Of a stretch of DNA of 64,000 nucleotides, positions 1 through 11,445 are shown one piece after another. This DNA is from Phascolarctos cinereus (lineage: Eukaryota; Chordata; Mammalia; Diprotodontia; Phascolarctidae), in the NCBI RefSeq assembly GCF_002099425.1, contig NW_018344068.1, positions 8,500,501 through 8,564,500 on the forward strand, read 5' to 3'. The translations under genes were made by a program, and so were the position numbers. The notes under the pieces were generated by a model. The model saw nothing but the letters and a program-made list of their open reading frames with translations. It was not told where the DNA came from and did not search any database. Each line of letters opens with the position of its first letter. The stretch's first letter is position 1.

Positions 1-840
1 GTTGAAGATGAGATTTTAACTCAATTTTGAAGGAAGCCAGGGAAGCCAAGAGGCAGAGATGAGAACCACATGGCCAGGCATGGGGAAGAGCCAGTGAAAA
101 TGCCTGGAATTTGTAGTTGGAGTACCTTATTTGAGAAATAACAAGGAGGCCAGTGTCATTTGATCACAGTATATGTAGAAGCATGTAAGATGTAAGATGA
201 CTAGAAAGTGGCAGGAGATAATTTGTGAAGGGCTTTGAATGCCAGACGATTTTATATTTGATACTGGAGGTAACAGGGAGTCATTGGAGTGTATTGAGTA
301 AGAGAGTGACATAGCCAGATATTTACTTTAGGAGGATCATTTGACAGTTGAATGGAGGATGGACTGGAGTAAAGAAACACTTGTGGCAGGTGGACCAATT
401 AGCAGGCTATTGGAATAGTCCAGGCATGAGGTGATGAAGATTTCCAACAGGTTGATGGCAGTGTCAGAAGAGAGAATGGGGCCTATGTGAGAGATGTTTC
501 GAAGGTAAAATCCATAAACCTTGGCAACAGATTGCACATGGGGTGTATGGTGACAAGAGAGTGAGGAGTTAAGGATGACACCTAGGTAGGATAGTGGTAC
601 CTCAACAATAATAGGGAAACTAAGAAGAGGGGAAAGTTTTGGTTGAAAGATAATGAGTTCAGCTTTTGACATGTTTAATTTAAGATGTTTGCAAGACATC
701 CAGTTTGAGATGTCAAAAAGGTGATTGGAAATGAGAAACTGGAAGTCAGCAGAGATGTCAGGCCTGGATAAGTAGATTTAAGAACCATCAGCATAGAGAT
801 GATAATTGAATAAAAGGGAGGAGAGCTTGGAATATAATAT
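1..840 (-). repeat. L2 LINE ORF2 fragment, antisense
   Basis: The minus strand encodes pieces such as CKHLKLNMSKAELIIFQPKL, GVILNSSLS, GFYLRNISHIGPILS and CLDYSNSLLIGPPA, the C-terminal part of the L2 (CR1-clade) reverse transcriptase. The nucleotide pattern 'gcaggctattggaatagtcc' and 'gggctttgaatgccag' is the usual antisense L2 signature. It is old and interrupted. Confidence 0.75.
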
Positions 841-1278
841 TCCAGAAGGCAAGGAATATAGGCTTACAGACAAGAAGAGCTTACCCAATAAAATGAATAT
901 GATCCTACAGGGGGAAAAAATGGACCTTTAATGAAATGTAGGAGGCCTTCAAAGCAATTCTGATGAAAAGACCAGAGCTGTGTAGAAACTTTGAAGTTCA
1001 AGCACAGGAGTTAAGAGGAGTTAAATATTCAGGTAGTAAAATATGGGACTAAACAAGAAAAAACTTTATATTCTAATATGGGGAGATGATACATATATCT
1101 CTTTTGAACTCCATTATCATCAGGGGTTATAGAAGAAGTCTAATAAGATAGAGGGCCTGGGAATGATTCTGTTATGGCTTGATGATCTTAAAAGAAGAAT
1201 GGAAAGGGAGAGGAAGAGTAATATATTGGGGAGGGAGGGAAGGGAAGCAGAAGCTAGTGAAAATTATCTCATGTAATT

Positions 1279-1363
1279 GGGGTGTTGGTATATACAAAAA
1301 AGGAGGAAGGAGCGGGTGGAGCTGTTACCATTCCTTCCTCCTTTTTTGTATATACCAACACTC
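1279..1363. repeat. Long near-perfect hairpin (33-bp arms, 20-base loop)
   Basis: The left arm 1279-1311 and right arm 1331/1332-1363 are reverse complements with a single mismatch near the outer end. The arms contain TTGGTATATACAAAAAAGG and its complement. The loop is GC-rich and starts GCGGGTGG. No flanking duplication or transposon family was recognised. Such a stem may be a recent palindrome-forming event or a small inverted-repeat element. Confidence 0.9.
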
Positions 1364-1504
1364 CAATGCTACCACTTGAACCTCACTCTTATGTGAACTG
1401 GTCAAAAGAGGGAAGAGTGCACAGAGTGGGTACAGAGTATATTTCACTCTACAGGGAAATAAGGAAAAGACAGAAGTGAGAATTAGAGGGAGGGTGGATT
1501 AAGG

Positions 1505-1745
1505 GGGAGCTAAGTGCTTCAGTGGATAGAGCATCAAGCCTGGCAGAGTCAGGAAGATCTGAGTTCAAATCCAGCCTCAGACACTATCTGTGCAACCCTG
1601 GACAAAGTCACTTAACCCCTATTTGCCTCCATTCCTCATCTGTAAAAATGGGTACACACTGGAGAAAGAAATGGCAAACCACTCCCATGGACAAGTGCAT
1701 GGGTTCATAAAGAGTCAGACACTACTGAATAACTGAACAACAGCA
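1505..1745 (+). repeat. Marsupial CORE-SINE (MAR1-like)
   Basis: It starts GGGGGAGCTAAGTGCTTCAG and shows box B-like GAGTTCAAATCC, the core AAGTCACTTAACCCC, CATCTGTAAAAATGGG, and a tail GAGTCAGACACTACTGAATA. This is the long marsupial tRNA-derived SINE form. Confidence 0.85.
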
Positions 1746-1794
1746 AAATTAAGGGTGGGATTTTTGCTAGGCAAAACAGATTCTACAGATATGC

Positions 1795-2180
1795 AAAATT
1801 GCTTATAGTTCTTCTTGAACTGACGAAGAACTGGAATCTGAGGTAGTCCCCATCTGGGCGTACTGAGGATTGGCTGAACAAGTTATGGCATATAAGTACA
1901 ATGGAATACTATTGCACTCTAAGAAATGATGAAGAGAAAGGTTTCAGAGAAACCTGAGAAAACTTATATGAACTGATGCAAAGTGAAGTGAGCAGAACCA
2001 GGAGAACAATGTATATGATGACAAAAATATTTTAAAGGCAACTTTGAAAGACTTAGGAGCTCTGATCAGTATAATGACCAGCTATGAATCCAGAGATTTC
2101 ATAATGAAACATACTGCCTACCTCTTGATGGAGTAGTGAAGGACTCATAGTGCAAAAAGAGATACACACATATGTGTATG
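1795..2180 (+). repeat. L1 3' end fragment
   Basis: Translated pieces such as LNKLWHISTMEYYCTLRNDE and the string GCAGAACCAGGAGAACAATG are typical of the end of L1 ORF2 and its 3' region in marsupials. It is truncated at the 5' side and followed by a TATG/CACA simple repeat. Confidence 0.8.
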
Positions 2181-2345
2181 TGTGTGTGTACACTCACATA
2201 TGTACATGTGTATAGATACACATATGAATGTTTATATGTATCTTATTCTGTACTCTGAGTCACATCTATGTTTCATATATATGAGCAGTCATATGTATAC
2301 ACACATATGTACATACAACATACACATATATGTTTCATTATGGTA
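2160..2345. repeat. Simple repeat rich in CACATATG/TATG
   Basis: Alternating purine-pyrimidine tract (TGTGTATGTGTGTG, CATATGTACATG) at the tail of the L1 fragment. Confidence 0.8.
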
Positions 2346-2379
2346 CTTTGTATGAGATTATTCATGGTCTGGTACAGTA

Positions 2380-4450
2380 TTCCATTGCATAGCTTCATCT
2401 TGTGCCATTGTCTTATCAGGGATGTATCTTCAAGATACTGGCACTTAAATCCTTTAGCATGATGTACACTGCTATCATGTAGTCAGATGGAAATCTCAAA
2501 CTTTTCAACTGTATTACCAGTTGCTTATTGCCCAGCTTCCCATATATATGTACATACTGTACCCGTGTGTCACATGTAGTAGCTTCATTCCTTTGTTAAG
2601 TTTCACCTTAGCGTCTGTGTCTTTTGGCTTTCAGGACAAAGCTTCTACATCCTAGTCTTCTTTGGCTGTTGCTAGGTGCTAAATGTACATTTGTCTACTT
2701 TTGCTTACTCATTACTGGCAAGCAGCATGTAACTTGCACTTGTCAAAGTATGAATCAAAGGATTGTTGACAGTCTGAATTTGGAACTCTACATCATACAG
2801 TCTTTAAACTTCTTAATAACATCCCACTCCAAAGCTAGTGAACTTGTGTATTGGGTAAAGGTCTCACTGTCATTTTGTCCTTGGCTGGCAAATGCAGTGG
2901 ATTTCTGGTGATCATCCCTCTTTTGGAATAGGACTCATACTATGCACTTTAAGTCTGGCATCTTGATTCAGGACATAAGGCTTACTTGGATCTATAGAAG
3001 CCAACTGTGATGCATGTTCAAAGCAGTTGATCAAATTTTAGAAAGCTTATTTACTTCTCTCTATTGATTTTTGGGTGGCTGTGAGAATTTTAAGACAAAT
3101 TGACCTGATTTGCCTTTCTACTTCTAGTTCTTTTCAATTATGTAAGCACAAGTGAGGTAATTCAGTGGTTTAGTTATAGAAACATAGGTCTTAACATTTG
3201 TGACAATAACTGTTGAATTCTGGAAAAATCCTTAAATCTTGAGACTTCAGTGGATTTGGCTAAGTCAGGATCACCTGCATCTTCTCTGGATCAGTGCTCA
3301 CACCTTGTTAACTCAGTTACCTACATGTTTGAGAGAGTCTCTACAAACCTTGCAGTTGTCAAATGAAAACTCCTGTAATTTCCTCTTGTTAATCCAGAAC
3401 ATTCATCAGTCTCTCCTCATGTTCTTCCATGGTCTTCTCAAATACAATGAAGTCATCAAGGTATGCCAGTTCATGTTTCCATCTTCTTTCTTCATCAGTA
3501 TTTTGAAAGAGGCAGGAGCCCCTGATCGTCTTGGACTATATGCTCAAACTAGTTAAATCCATTTAGGAAGATGAAAACAATCTTATCTTTCTCTACCATA
3601 GAAATATGGTAGTAATGATTGTATAATTCCATTGCTGAGGATTACTAGCAGTCTAACAGTGTCCAAGGTATCTTGAATTCTTGGCATGGTATCTTGGTAC
3701 ACTTTAATTCTTTTGTTCAAAGACTTATAGTCTTCACTCATGTATTTTTCTATTTTACTTCTGACCCAGAATACATATGATGTATATGGACTTTGGGACT
3801 TAGTGTTGATGCTTTTGATCAATAGATCTCAGATGGTTTCAGAGGTCATTCATCACAGATAAAGACATCTTCCTAGATTTTCCTAGAATAATTGGGAGTT
3901 AGCTTGATCCTTTGTGTTGTTCCTCGGACAAGTCCAACCAATGTAGTGAGAACATGCCTGTCCTTTTGCTGAACTTCTGCCATAACTGATCTTTTCCGTC
4001 TTCCCAGGGTCCACTTTTGCATTTGAAGAGCATTTGCTCTTGTAATGTTCACTGTCACCATTGCCTCTATACTCTTGTAGACTTCTGCACAGGCTACATG
4101 TATAGTCAAAGTGTTGGTTCCTGGCTTATTAGCAATATCTTGAACAAATTGAAATTGGTTCCATTTATTGCTGATATTCCATTGATAGATGATGAGTCTA
4201 AATATACCAGCACCATGGTGTTCACCATCCTATTTATGCCAAAAATTTCCTTGGAAAATTTCAAGCCTACATTGATATAACCTAGACATGGTAGTCACTC
4301 ATTGTTCTATGTACAAGCTTTTTCAGGGACTATAGATGTCTGATTCTCAAATGCCCCATGTTATGACTGGAATATGATGGTCACTTATGCTGTACTGTCC
4401 AGGAAAGAAGTACACTCCTCTTCTTCACTGTTAACTTTCTATAGAGTCCT
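2380..4450 (-). mobile_element. Ty3/Gypsy-like LTR-retrotransposon pol relic (fossil)
   Basis: The minus strand holds a degenerate Ty3/Gypsy-type pol. The reverse-transcriptase active-site box reads HELAYLDDFIVF near 3433-3468, followed by EKTMEEHEERLMNV, and further on come pieces resembling the family's post-RT segment and RNase H (a VNNPL.HTLTSAS stretch near 2745-2800). Order and orientation agree with an antisense pol. The element is heavily broken, with many breaks, and no LTRs were found, so it is likely very old. Mammals keep few Ty3/Gypsy copies beyond domesticated genes, so this is notable. Edges are approximate. Confidence 0.7.
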
Positions 4451-4649
4451 CTAAATTCAGGTGAAATGGACCCATAAGGAATTGATGAAGTCATGCTTAC
4501 TGTTTCAGGGGTCTCAAGTGACTCCTTTCCCTCTCCCCATCTTTTTTATGAGTGCTCATCTTGTACCATCAAAGCTACATTCTCCTTATGAATTAACCCA
4601 ATCTGCCTTTTTTTTAAAAACAAAACAAAACAAAACAGAATTTAGTTCT

Positions 4650-5105
4650 CGTTTTCTGCTTGTCTCCTGATAGTGTTTGTGCATCATGCTGTTGTGGTCC
4701 CCTTTCCATTGGTCCATTTTCTTTCTGAGGTTTGTCCAGGGGCCCCCTCCTTCAGAGTTTTCCTTTTGGAGTGTATTTATTCCTCACTTGCTTTTTCTTC
4801 CTGGGATCAGGGTGTTTAGATGTTCTAGTTCCTATTTTGTTAATCTGGGTATTTTATGTTTTCATGCATATCAATCCATCTCTTCCTTTCATTATTTTCT
4901 CTTTGGCTTGTGAACTTTGGAGTTTTGTCTTAGGTGGGTGAATTAAAATGTGACTCTTCTCTCCTGTTGTCCTGTGGAATCTGGCTATGTGTATTTTGCT
5001 CTTTGGTTCTAATTCTTCCAGGCAATTTTTTAATGATCTCCTGAAGATTATATAGTGTTCTAACTTTCTATTTCATAATCCTTTTCTGAGAGGCTGGTGA
5101 TTCTT
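4650..5105 (-). repeat. L1/HAL1 ORF1-region fragment, antisense (weak)
   Basis: The stretch TTTGGTTCTAATTCTTCCAG, then GGCAATTTTTTAATGATCTC, parallels the antisense ORF1 pattern seen more clearly at 48100-48150 and 58720-58760 in this window. It is divergent and edges are uncertain. Confidence 0.45.
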
Positions 5106-5289
5106 ATGGCATCAAAGAAGAAAGCCTTGGAAGGAGAAGAATTAGCAGATAGGAACTGAGCTGTGGAAAGGTGCATGCCCATTGAACCTAGTTACATGAT
5201 CTGATTAGGAGATGCTATGCTTATGGGAGAGCAGTGCAAGAACAGAGACAGAGACACAGAGAGAGAGAGCGAGAGCCAGAGCCAGAGAG

Positions 5290-5470
5290 ATAGATTCAGG
5301 GATGCAAGAGACCTCAAAGGACATCGAGTCTAATTCTCATATATAGTTGGAGAACATGAGTTTCAGGCCAGTTAAATCACTTGCTCAAGCTTACACAGGT
5401 AGTAAGTATTGGAGGCAGGTTTTAAACCAAAGTCCTTTGGCTACTAATGTGGTATCTGTTGTCCGCATGG
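5290..5470 (-). repeat. MIR-family SINE, antisense
   Basis: The order ACCTCAAAGGACATC, GTTAAATCACTTGCTCAAG, TTACACAGGTAGTAAGT, and AAACCAAAGTCC follows the reverse complement of MIR (core plus tRNA part). It is preceded by a short GAGA-rich tract at 5245-5285. Confidence 0.65.
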
Positions 5471-6115
5471 ATACTACAGCTCATCTTCTGAAGCATTTCT
5501 TCTACTCTTTTAAGAAACACTTCGTTTATTCTGAGAAGCTCAGTATTCCTTCACCCTTAACAGCTTTTTCTTTATAAAGAAGACCAACTTGCATTTTGTA
5601 CCCATAATTGTTTATTTCTCAGGAATGTACAAGCATTATACTATAGAATAAAGAATATTAGATTTGGGACTGAATGTAAATAGATGTACTCAGCATTTAT
5701 CTGAGAAGACTTTTTAAATGAATCTATCTTTCAAACACTTCGTGTTTCATAATTTCTCTTATCACAAGCTATCTTCTCACATCTTACCTTTTTGTTGCAC
5801 CTTGTTCACCTTTTCAATATAATACATATTCATAGTGTACAAATGTCATACAGATAATATAGATTCTTATTCCACTTCTTCTTCCTCTAAATATACTCCT
5901 AGACCTACGTGTGTTCTAAAGCATATATCAGTAGTTGTTTCTTCTCCATCTTGTTTAACTCCTCCCTGGCCCTCCCATTAATCAAAGTAGAAAAGAAGGA
6001 GCAAAGTAATCTCATTCCTAACTTCCTGGATTTTTGTTAATTTTTGCTGCACCAGGACAGCAGCAGGTGAATGTAGGATCATGTAATGTTTATTTTCTTC
6101 TTTGTTCCCCAACAG

Positions 6116-6232
6116 GAGTATATGCGCATCATGGGACTTAGCAATTGGCTGCATTGGAGTGCATGGTTCTTCATGTACATATCTTTCTTCATTATTGTTA
6201 TCTCACTTATGATCTTACTCTTCTCTCTGAAG
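6116..6232 (+). CDS. ABCA3-like: ABCA3-like transporter, internal exon 1 of 5 seen (TMD1)
   Basis: Thirty-nine codons, read from codon position 1, giving [18 protein letters not shown] followed by a hydrophobic helix ending LLFSLK. From memory of the family this matches the conserved ABCA3/ABCA14-17 stretch EYMRMMGL.SWLHW.AWF, which joins the coupling helix to a membrane helix of the first transmembrane domain. The acceptor is TTCCCCAACAG. The exon ends CTGAAG and is followed by GCAAGT, a GC-type donor with otherwise perfect consensus; the family boundary falls at the same Lys. ABCA transporters are full-length lipid exporters with two TMD-NBD halves; ABCA3 itself loads phospholipid into lamellar bodies. 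Whether this is ABCA3 or a member of the ABCA14/15/16/17 cluster cannot be settled from these exons. The exon before it lies outside the window. Confidence 0.9.
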
Positions 6233-6699
6233 GCAAGTGTCTTGTTTTCTCTAGTATATTAGAATACCCCTTTGAGAAAAGCTTGATGTATAGACCATAG
6301 TATAGGAACCCTGAGACTGATCTATGGTAATTGCTAAATCTCTTAGGAAGCAATAACTTAATAATTACAAAAGTAAATTTAAGGTTTATGAAGCATTTTA
6401 TGTAATTCTGTCATTTGATTCAACAACTTTTTGAGATATGTAGTACAGGTATTATTACAGATAGTGAAATTGGCATGATGAATTTCAACCTATGGATTGG
6501 GAATGGAGTTGGAATTCCTATCTATGCCTTCTTTTTTGACTTGTCATGTGCTTTTACTAGCACAACAAGTTGTCTCTCATTTAAGTTATTAGGCTAATGA
6601 AATAGAGCATTTTTCCTTCTGATATACATTTACTTTTCTTCTTATAGAATTATAGGTCATAGAGAGTGATTACTTTACTAATACTAAAATGTTAATATA

Positions 6700-6775
6700 T
6701 GAGCATATAAAATATATATTTAATAATGCTAAAACGTTAAGAGTATATATGTGTATATATATATAGACATACATG
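6700..6775. repeat. AT-rich simple repeat (TATA/TGTATA)
   Basis: Includes GTATATATGTGTATATATAT. Intron sequence around it (6233-7280) shows nothing else recognisable. Confidence 0.7.
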
Positions 6776-7279
6776 TATGGAAATTGATCTAGCAACAGAG
6801 TTCAGTAAGAAAATATATAATAATCATTAGCTTCGCAGAGAAATGATGAAACAAAAACTTACTGCAATATTTCATGTTACCATACAAGAGAATTATACAA
6901 GTATTAGAACTAGAGGACAAAGTATAAATCAGTGGAATTCACAGGATGGTAGCAAAAGGGAACCCCGAAATGTAGTCATCAAGAACCTAGAAATGTAATT
7001 ACCAAGCTCCAGTGCTGCCAAGTTAAAGAGAAAATCTTGCAAGTCAAAGAGAACTCATGTACTCAGCAATTTCATACTCAAATCATTTAAGACTTCTCAT
7101 TAGCAATGAGACTTTAAATGATTTGTGGAATTAAAGACTGGAATATGATATAATGAAAAGCAAAGAAACACATTTTGCATATAAAGATAATTATTCTAAG
7201 ACGACAGTCGTAAATCTAAGGAGGAGAGGGTAGTGGTGGATGAGAATAGGATTTTTTTAAAGAATTAATTATTTATAAG

Positions 7280-7475
7280 AAGCTGAAAAGAGCACCAGTT
7301 TTGGATTCAGAAGACCTAGGTTTAAATAATAGTTTTGCCACTTATTCCTTCTGTGACCTTTGGAGAGTTGCTTTCACCTCTCAATGTCTCAGTTTCCTTG
7401 TCTGTAAAATGAGAAGTGAGGACCAAATGTCTTTTATGTTCTCTTCTGGCTCTAATCCTATGGTAATTTTGAGAA
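7280..7475 (+). repeat. MIR SINE
   Basis: Shows AGAAGACCTAGGTTTAAAT, CACTTATTCCTTCTGTGACC, CTCAGTTTCCTTGTCTGTAA and AATGAGAAG in MIR order. Confidence 0.75.
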
Positions 7476-7747
7476 AACTAAATTTAACTCAGTCTTTGAA
7501 ATGGAAACCCAAAGGAGAAAATACATTTCATAAAAGTAAAGAATTTGAATAGTTTCAATGGGCTAGGCATGATAGATAAGTGTTTATATATTTAAGAGCA
7601 GCAAATACTCAGTCTCTTAGGAGATCTATCTCATTTAAGCATCATTGAAGGAGCAAGTAGAGATAAACTCTGGACTTGTATGTTAAAAATAAACCTTAGA
7701 GAAACAGAGGGAAAATAGAGCAAACAACTAATTATAGCTTTCTTTTA

Positions 7748-8420
7748 AAAATTAAGTTTTATTTTATTTTCAATTGAAGATACTTCTTCTCTCCCTCCTA
7801 CCTCCTTACTCTGTCCTCCCCATGGGGAAAGCAAGAAAAACAAAATACAAATATGTCTAATCAAGCAAACTATACATACATATGTATGTACAGTCAAGTC
7901 AGTGCCATTCATGTATTGGCTACATCCAGAAAAATATGTCCCAATCTGCAGTCTGAGTTAATCATCTCTCTTGGTGGTGGGTAACATGTTCCATCAGGAG
8001 TCCACTGGAAATGTGTTTGGTCATCGTGGTGTTCAGAGTTCCCAAGTCTTTCAAAGTTGTTTGCCCTTATGATATTGTTGTTACATAAATTGTTCTCCTT
8101 GTTCTGCTCACTTCACTATGTATCAGTTCATACAAGTCTTCCTGGGTTTCTCCATAGCCATCCTTCTCATCATTTCTTACTTCACAATAATATTCTATCA
8201 TATTCATATGCCATAACTTGTTCAGTCATTCTTCAATGGATGGGCACTTCTTCAGTTTCAATTTCTTTACCACCACAAAAATAACTTCAATTCACATATA
8301 TTTTTTCATATATGTATCCTTTTTCTCTTTTTTGAATCTTTCTTTTGGGTATAGATTTAGTTAATGGTATTGCTGGGTTAAAAGGCATAAACAGTTTAAT
8401 AGCTTTTGGGGCATGAACTA
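7748..8420 (-). repeat. L1 3' end, antisense
   Basis: Begins after a T-rich stretch (AAGTTTTATTTTATTTTC), then TCCCTCCTACCTCC, and continues with ATAACTTGTTCAGTCATTCT and GGTATTGCTGGGTTAAAAGG. These are complements of the L1 ORF2 tail and 3' UTR seen on the + strand at 1795-2180. Confidence 0.8.
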
Positions 8421-8779
8421 ACATATCTTCAAATCAGGGTGTCACAGGTAAAGGCCAGTGAAATAAAGAATTTAGGAAATCAGGACAGAGCATAAGAACC
8501 ACTTTTATAAAGGAGGTAAAAAATGTATCTAAGAGGAGAATAAAACAAGCCGGTGTACTGGGCTGAATTAGAGAGGTGCATGAGAAGTCACTTAGTCCAA
8601 GGGGGTTAAAGCAAAAGAAGTCACAGTTACTGATAGGTGAGTAAAGAAAAAAAAAAAAGACGGGGTATATGATGAAAACAAGATCCAGTGATTTCGGTCT
8701 GGATTGGGAAGGAAAGAGAAGACAGATGTCTGGGATCAGATTGTTTCTAGCAAAACAACTTGCAGATGCTTTACTTTTG

Positions 8780-8840
8780 TAGTCAATCAACAAGCATTTA
8801 TTGTGCACCTGCTTTGTGCCAGGAACTATGCTAAGCTAAT
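8780..8840 (-). repeat. L2 3' end, antisense, short
   Basis: CAAGCATTTATTGTGCACC and TTTGTGCCAGGAACTATGC match the reverse complement of the L2 terminal region. Confidence 0.55.
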
Positions 8841-9054
8841 CACAGCTTCATACCAATTGTACTCAAAATAACTACATTAAATATTTTGAAAAATGATCCT
8901 AGGATATAAATATAAATAATGGAACAATACTTACTCTCAAGCAGCTAAACATTCATTTGGGATAGACAATAGTGCATATCATTATGTGTAAGGCAGTAGT
9001 AAAAATTATCTTTAAGATAACATTAAGAGAAGCGTGCAAGGATTATAAGGTCAT

Positions 9055-9210
9055 CAATTGATTTAGAGCTGTAAGGGACCTCAAAGGCCATTATGTCTTA
9101 TTCTTTTATAGATGAGGAAGATGAGTCTCAAGGAGGTTAAATGACTTGTACAGATAGAGCTAGAAGTAGGACCTGTGAGAACACAGGTACTCTTACTCCA
9201 GAGTTGATTT
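9055..9210 (-). repeat. MIR-family SINE, antisense
   Basis: AGCTGTAAGGGACCTCAAAG, TATAGATGAGGAAGATGAGT and GGTTAAATGACTTGTACAG follow the same antisense pattern as 5290-5470. Confidence 0.65.
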
Positions 9211-9230
9211 TCCTTTAGAAACTACATAAG

Positions 9231-11160
9231 GAGGCAGAGCCAAGATTGTACAGTAGTAGGAAACAATGCACTGAGCCCCCCCTCCAAGAAACTCATCCAA
9301 AGAGATCTAGAAAATGCACAAGACTGAATCCTGATGGGAAAGTCTAGAAAAAGTTACAATGAGTCATTTGTCTAGTCTAGCTCAGCATAGAGAGACAGAC
9401 AGAGAGGCCTAAAGACACTGAGGATGGGGTCAGGCCAGGAGTCCTTTTTATGGAGTGTTCCAGTGCCCAAGGGAAGAGGAGGCTTCAGACTCATTCCAGG
9501 GCACCACCAGAACCATACTGGGACACTACAACAGGGAAAAGTACAAATTGGCAGTTCTGTTGCCCATTACCTAGTTCCAAGTCACAAATCTAGGGAAGAC
9601 TGAGAAGGGGATTTATGCATGGGTTTGGTATTCCTGGGTGATGTACTAAGAAGGGAGGAAGTTAAGAAACCAGAAGAAGCATTGGTCTGGCAAAGACTCC
9701 AGCTACTAAGAAGAGTTTCATTTCCAGTACCTAGCTCAGCCTTCAGAGGAATAACCAGAGCAGGAATCCCAGACCAAAGGGAATCTACGGTTCTGCCACT
9801 CTGAACCAGCAAAGCTTCCGAGCTGACTGAGAGTAGTTGAGTCCAATAGCATTCTGCTCTTGTTCTGACCCTAACCCAGGTCAGAAATTTGCATATCTTA
9901 CACCAGGGGAATAGCAATCAGATTTTGCCCTGGATCAGACCACTTTGGGAGCAATGAAAGCTTGCAGGTCCCTAGCCCTGAGATCCTGAAACAACACAAC
10001 ACTCAATATTCCAAGAAAACAGCACAGGACTAACCTAGACTTTGCTTCCAGAGGTGCCTCAAAGCTTACCCCTAACTTCAAGTCTGAAGTCAGGAGAAAA
10101 GCTGGAAGACTGAGGGAAAAAAGAATCCCACCATATAAAGTTATTGAGTGGCAAGGATACTCAAGTCACAAACACAAAAGAAGAGAATGACTCCAAAACA
10201 TCCATAAGAAAAGTAGTGGTGTGTCTCAGACCCCAAACTCAGAGCAAAGTCTCATTTCTAATCTCTAGGTTAGCCCAGAAAAATAACCAATGTAGGAAAC
10301 CCAGACCAAAGGGAAGCCTACAGTTCTGTCACTTTGAACTGATAGAGCTTTTCAGCTGGATTGATAGAGGCAGAGTATAGCAGAACTCTGTCTAAGCTGT
10401 GGTCAGGAACTTTTCAGAGCTCAGACCGGGAAGTCAGCAGTCAGACTTTATTTTAGACCAGACCCTTTTCAGAGTACTGAAAGCTTACAGATCCCAGCCT
10501 GTCCTTGAGATCACGGAAAAACACAACCTTCAGTTCTTCAAGAAAACAGCAACAGGACCAGCCCAAACCTTCCCTCTACAAGTTCTTCAGAACCCAGCCC
10601 TAATATCAAGTCCAAAGTCAGGAAGAAGGCTGGAAGAATGAGCAAACAAAAAAGAACCCCACAATAATAAGATATTATCATAGCAGGGATGTTCTAGATA
10701 TGAAACCAGAAGAAGAGAATGGCTCTAAAACATCTACAAGCAAAATGTCAGAGAAAAACACAGCTTGGGTAGAAATTCAACTTCAGTTCCTGGATTAGAT
10801 GAAACAAGAGTTTTAAAGAGTTAAAATGTTTTTACAAATGAAATGAGGGTGTTTGAGATAAAAATTATAAATGGAAGAGTACTATGGAAGAAAGAATTGG
10901 AAAGGGAATTAACAGCCTGGCACAAAAGGTAACAATTTGCTCGAGTAACAAATTCCCTGCAAATTAGAATGGACCAAATAGAATCTACTGACTTTATGAG
11001 GAAACAAGATATATTAAAACAAAGTCAAAATATCAAAAATATAGAAGAAAATGTGTTATCTCATAGCAAAAATGACTGACCTGGAAAACAGATCAAGGAG
11101 AAAAAATTTTAAGAATCATTGGACTATCTGAATGTCACGGAGAGAAAAACTCAGACATTA
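9231..11160 (+). repeat. L1/HAL1 5' leader and ORF1 start, with duplicated leader
   Basis: Starts with the L1-type 5' end GAGGCAGAGCCAAGATTG. A leader of about 1.5 kb follows, then ORF1-like coiled-coil sequence (AAATTAGAATGGACCAAATA, ACTGACCTGGAAAACAGATC, GGACTATCTGAATGTCACGG). Inside the leader, 9700-10200 and 10235-10760 are two direct copies about 536 bases apart (shared AACCCAGACCAAAGGGAA-type blocks, GTACTGAAAGCTTACAG, GGCTGGAAGA). ORF1 is broken off by the antisense L1 tail at 11163. No long intact ORF remains. Confidence 0.75.
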
Positions 11161-11162
11161 TA

Positions 11163-11445
11163 TTTCTTTTTTTCCAAGTAATTTATTTATTTTTAGTTTT
11201 CAACATTCACTTTTTGAGTTCTAAATTTTCCCCCTCTCGTCTTTCACTCCCTTATCCCCAAGACAGGCTGCTATCTGATATAAGCTATACGTGTACAATA
11301 ATATTACACATATTTCCATATTAGTCATGTTGTGAAAGAAGAATCAGAACAAAAGAGGAAAACCATGACAAAGAAAAAAAAAGAGAAAATAGTATGCTTT
11401 GCTCTGCATTCAGACTCCATAGTTCTTTCTCTGGATGTGGATACA
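11163..11445 (-). repeat. L1 3' UTR, antisense, inserted in L1/HAL1 ORF1
   Basis: TTTTAGTTTTCAACATTCAC, TTTGAGTTCTAAATTTTCCC, then CATATTAGTCATGTTGTG and TGCTTTGCTCTGCATTCAGA. This is the usual antisense L1 tail; compare 26515-26745 and 19795-20130. Confidence 0.8.

Noticed and set aside
1-6115. Search for the ABCA exon preceding EYMRIMGL
   Set aside because: No acceptor/donor pair with the expected EKE.RLK-type coding sequence was found; the exon must lie upstream of the window.
8434-8808. 124-codon minus-strand ORF
   Set aside because: Phe/Leu/Ser-rich with no family match, lying between repeats; not supported as a gene.
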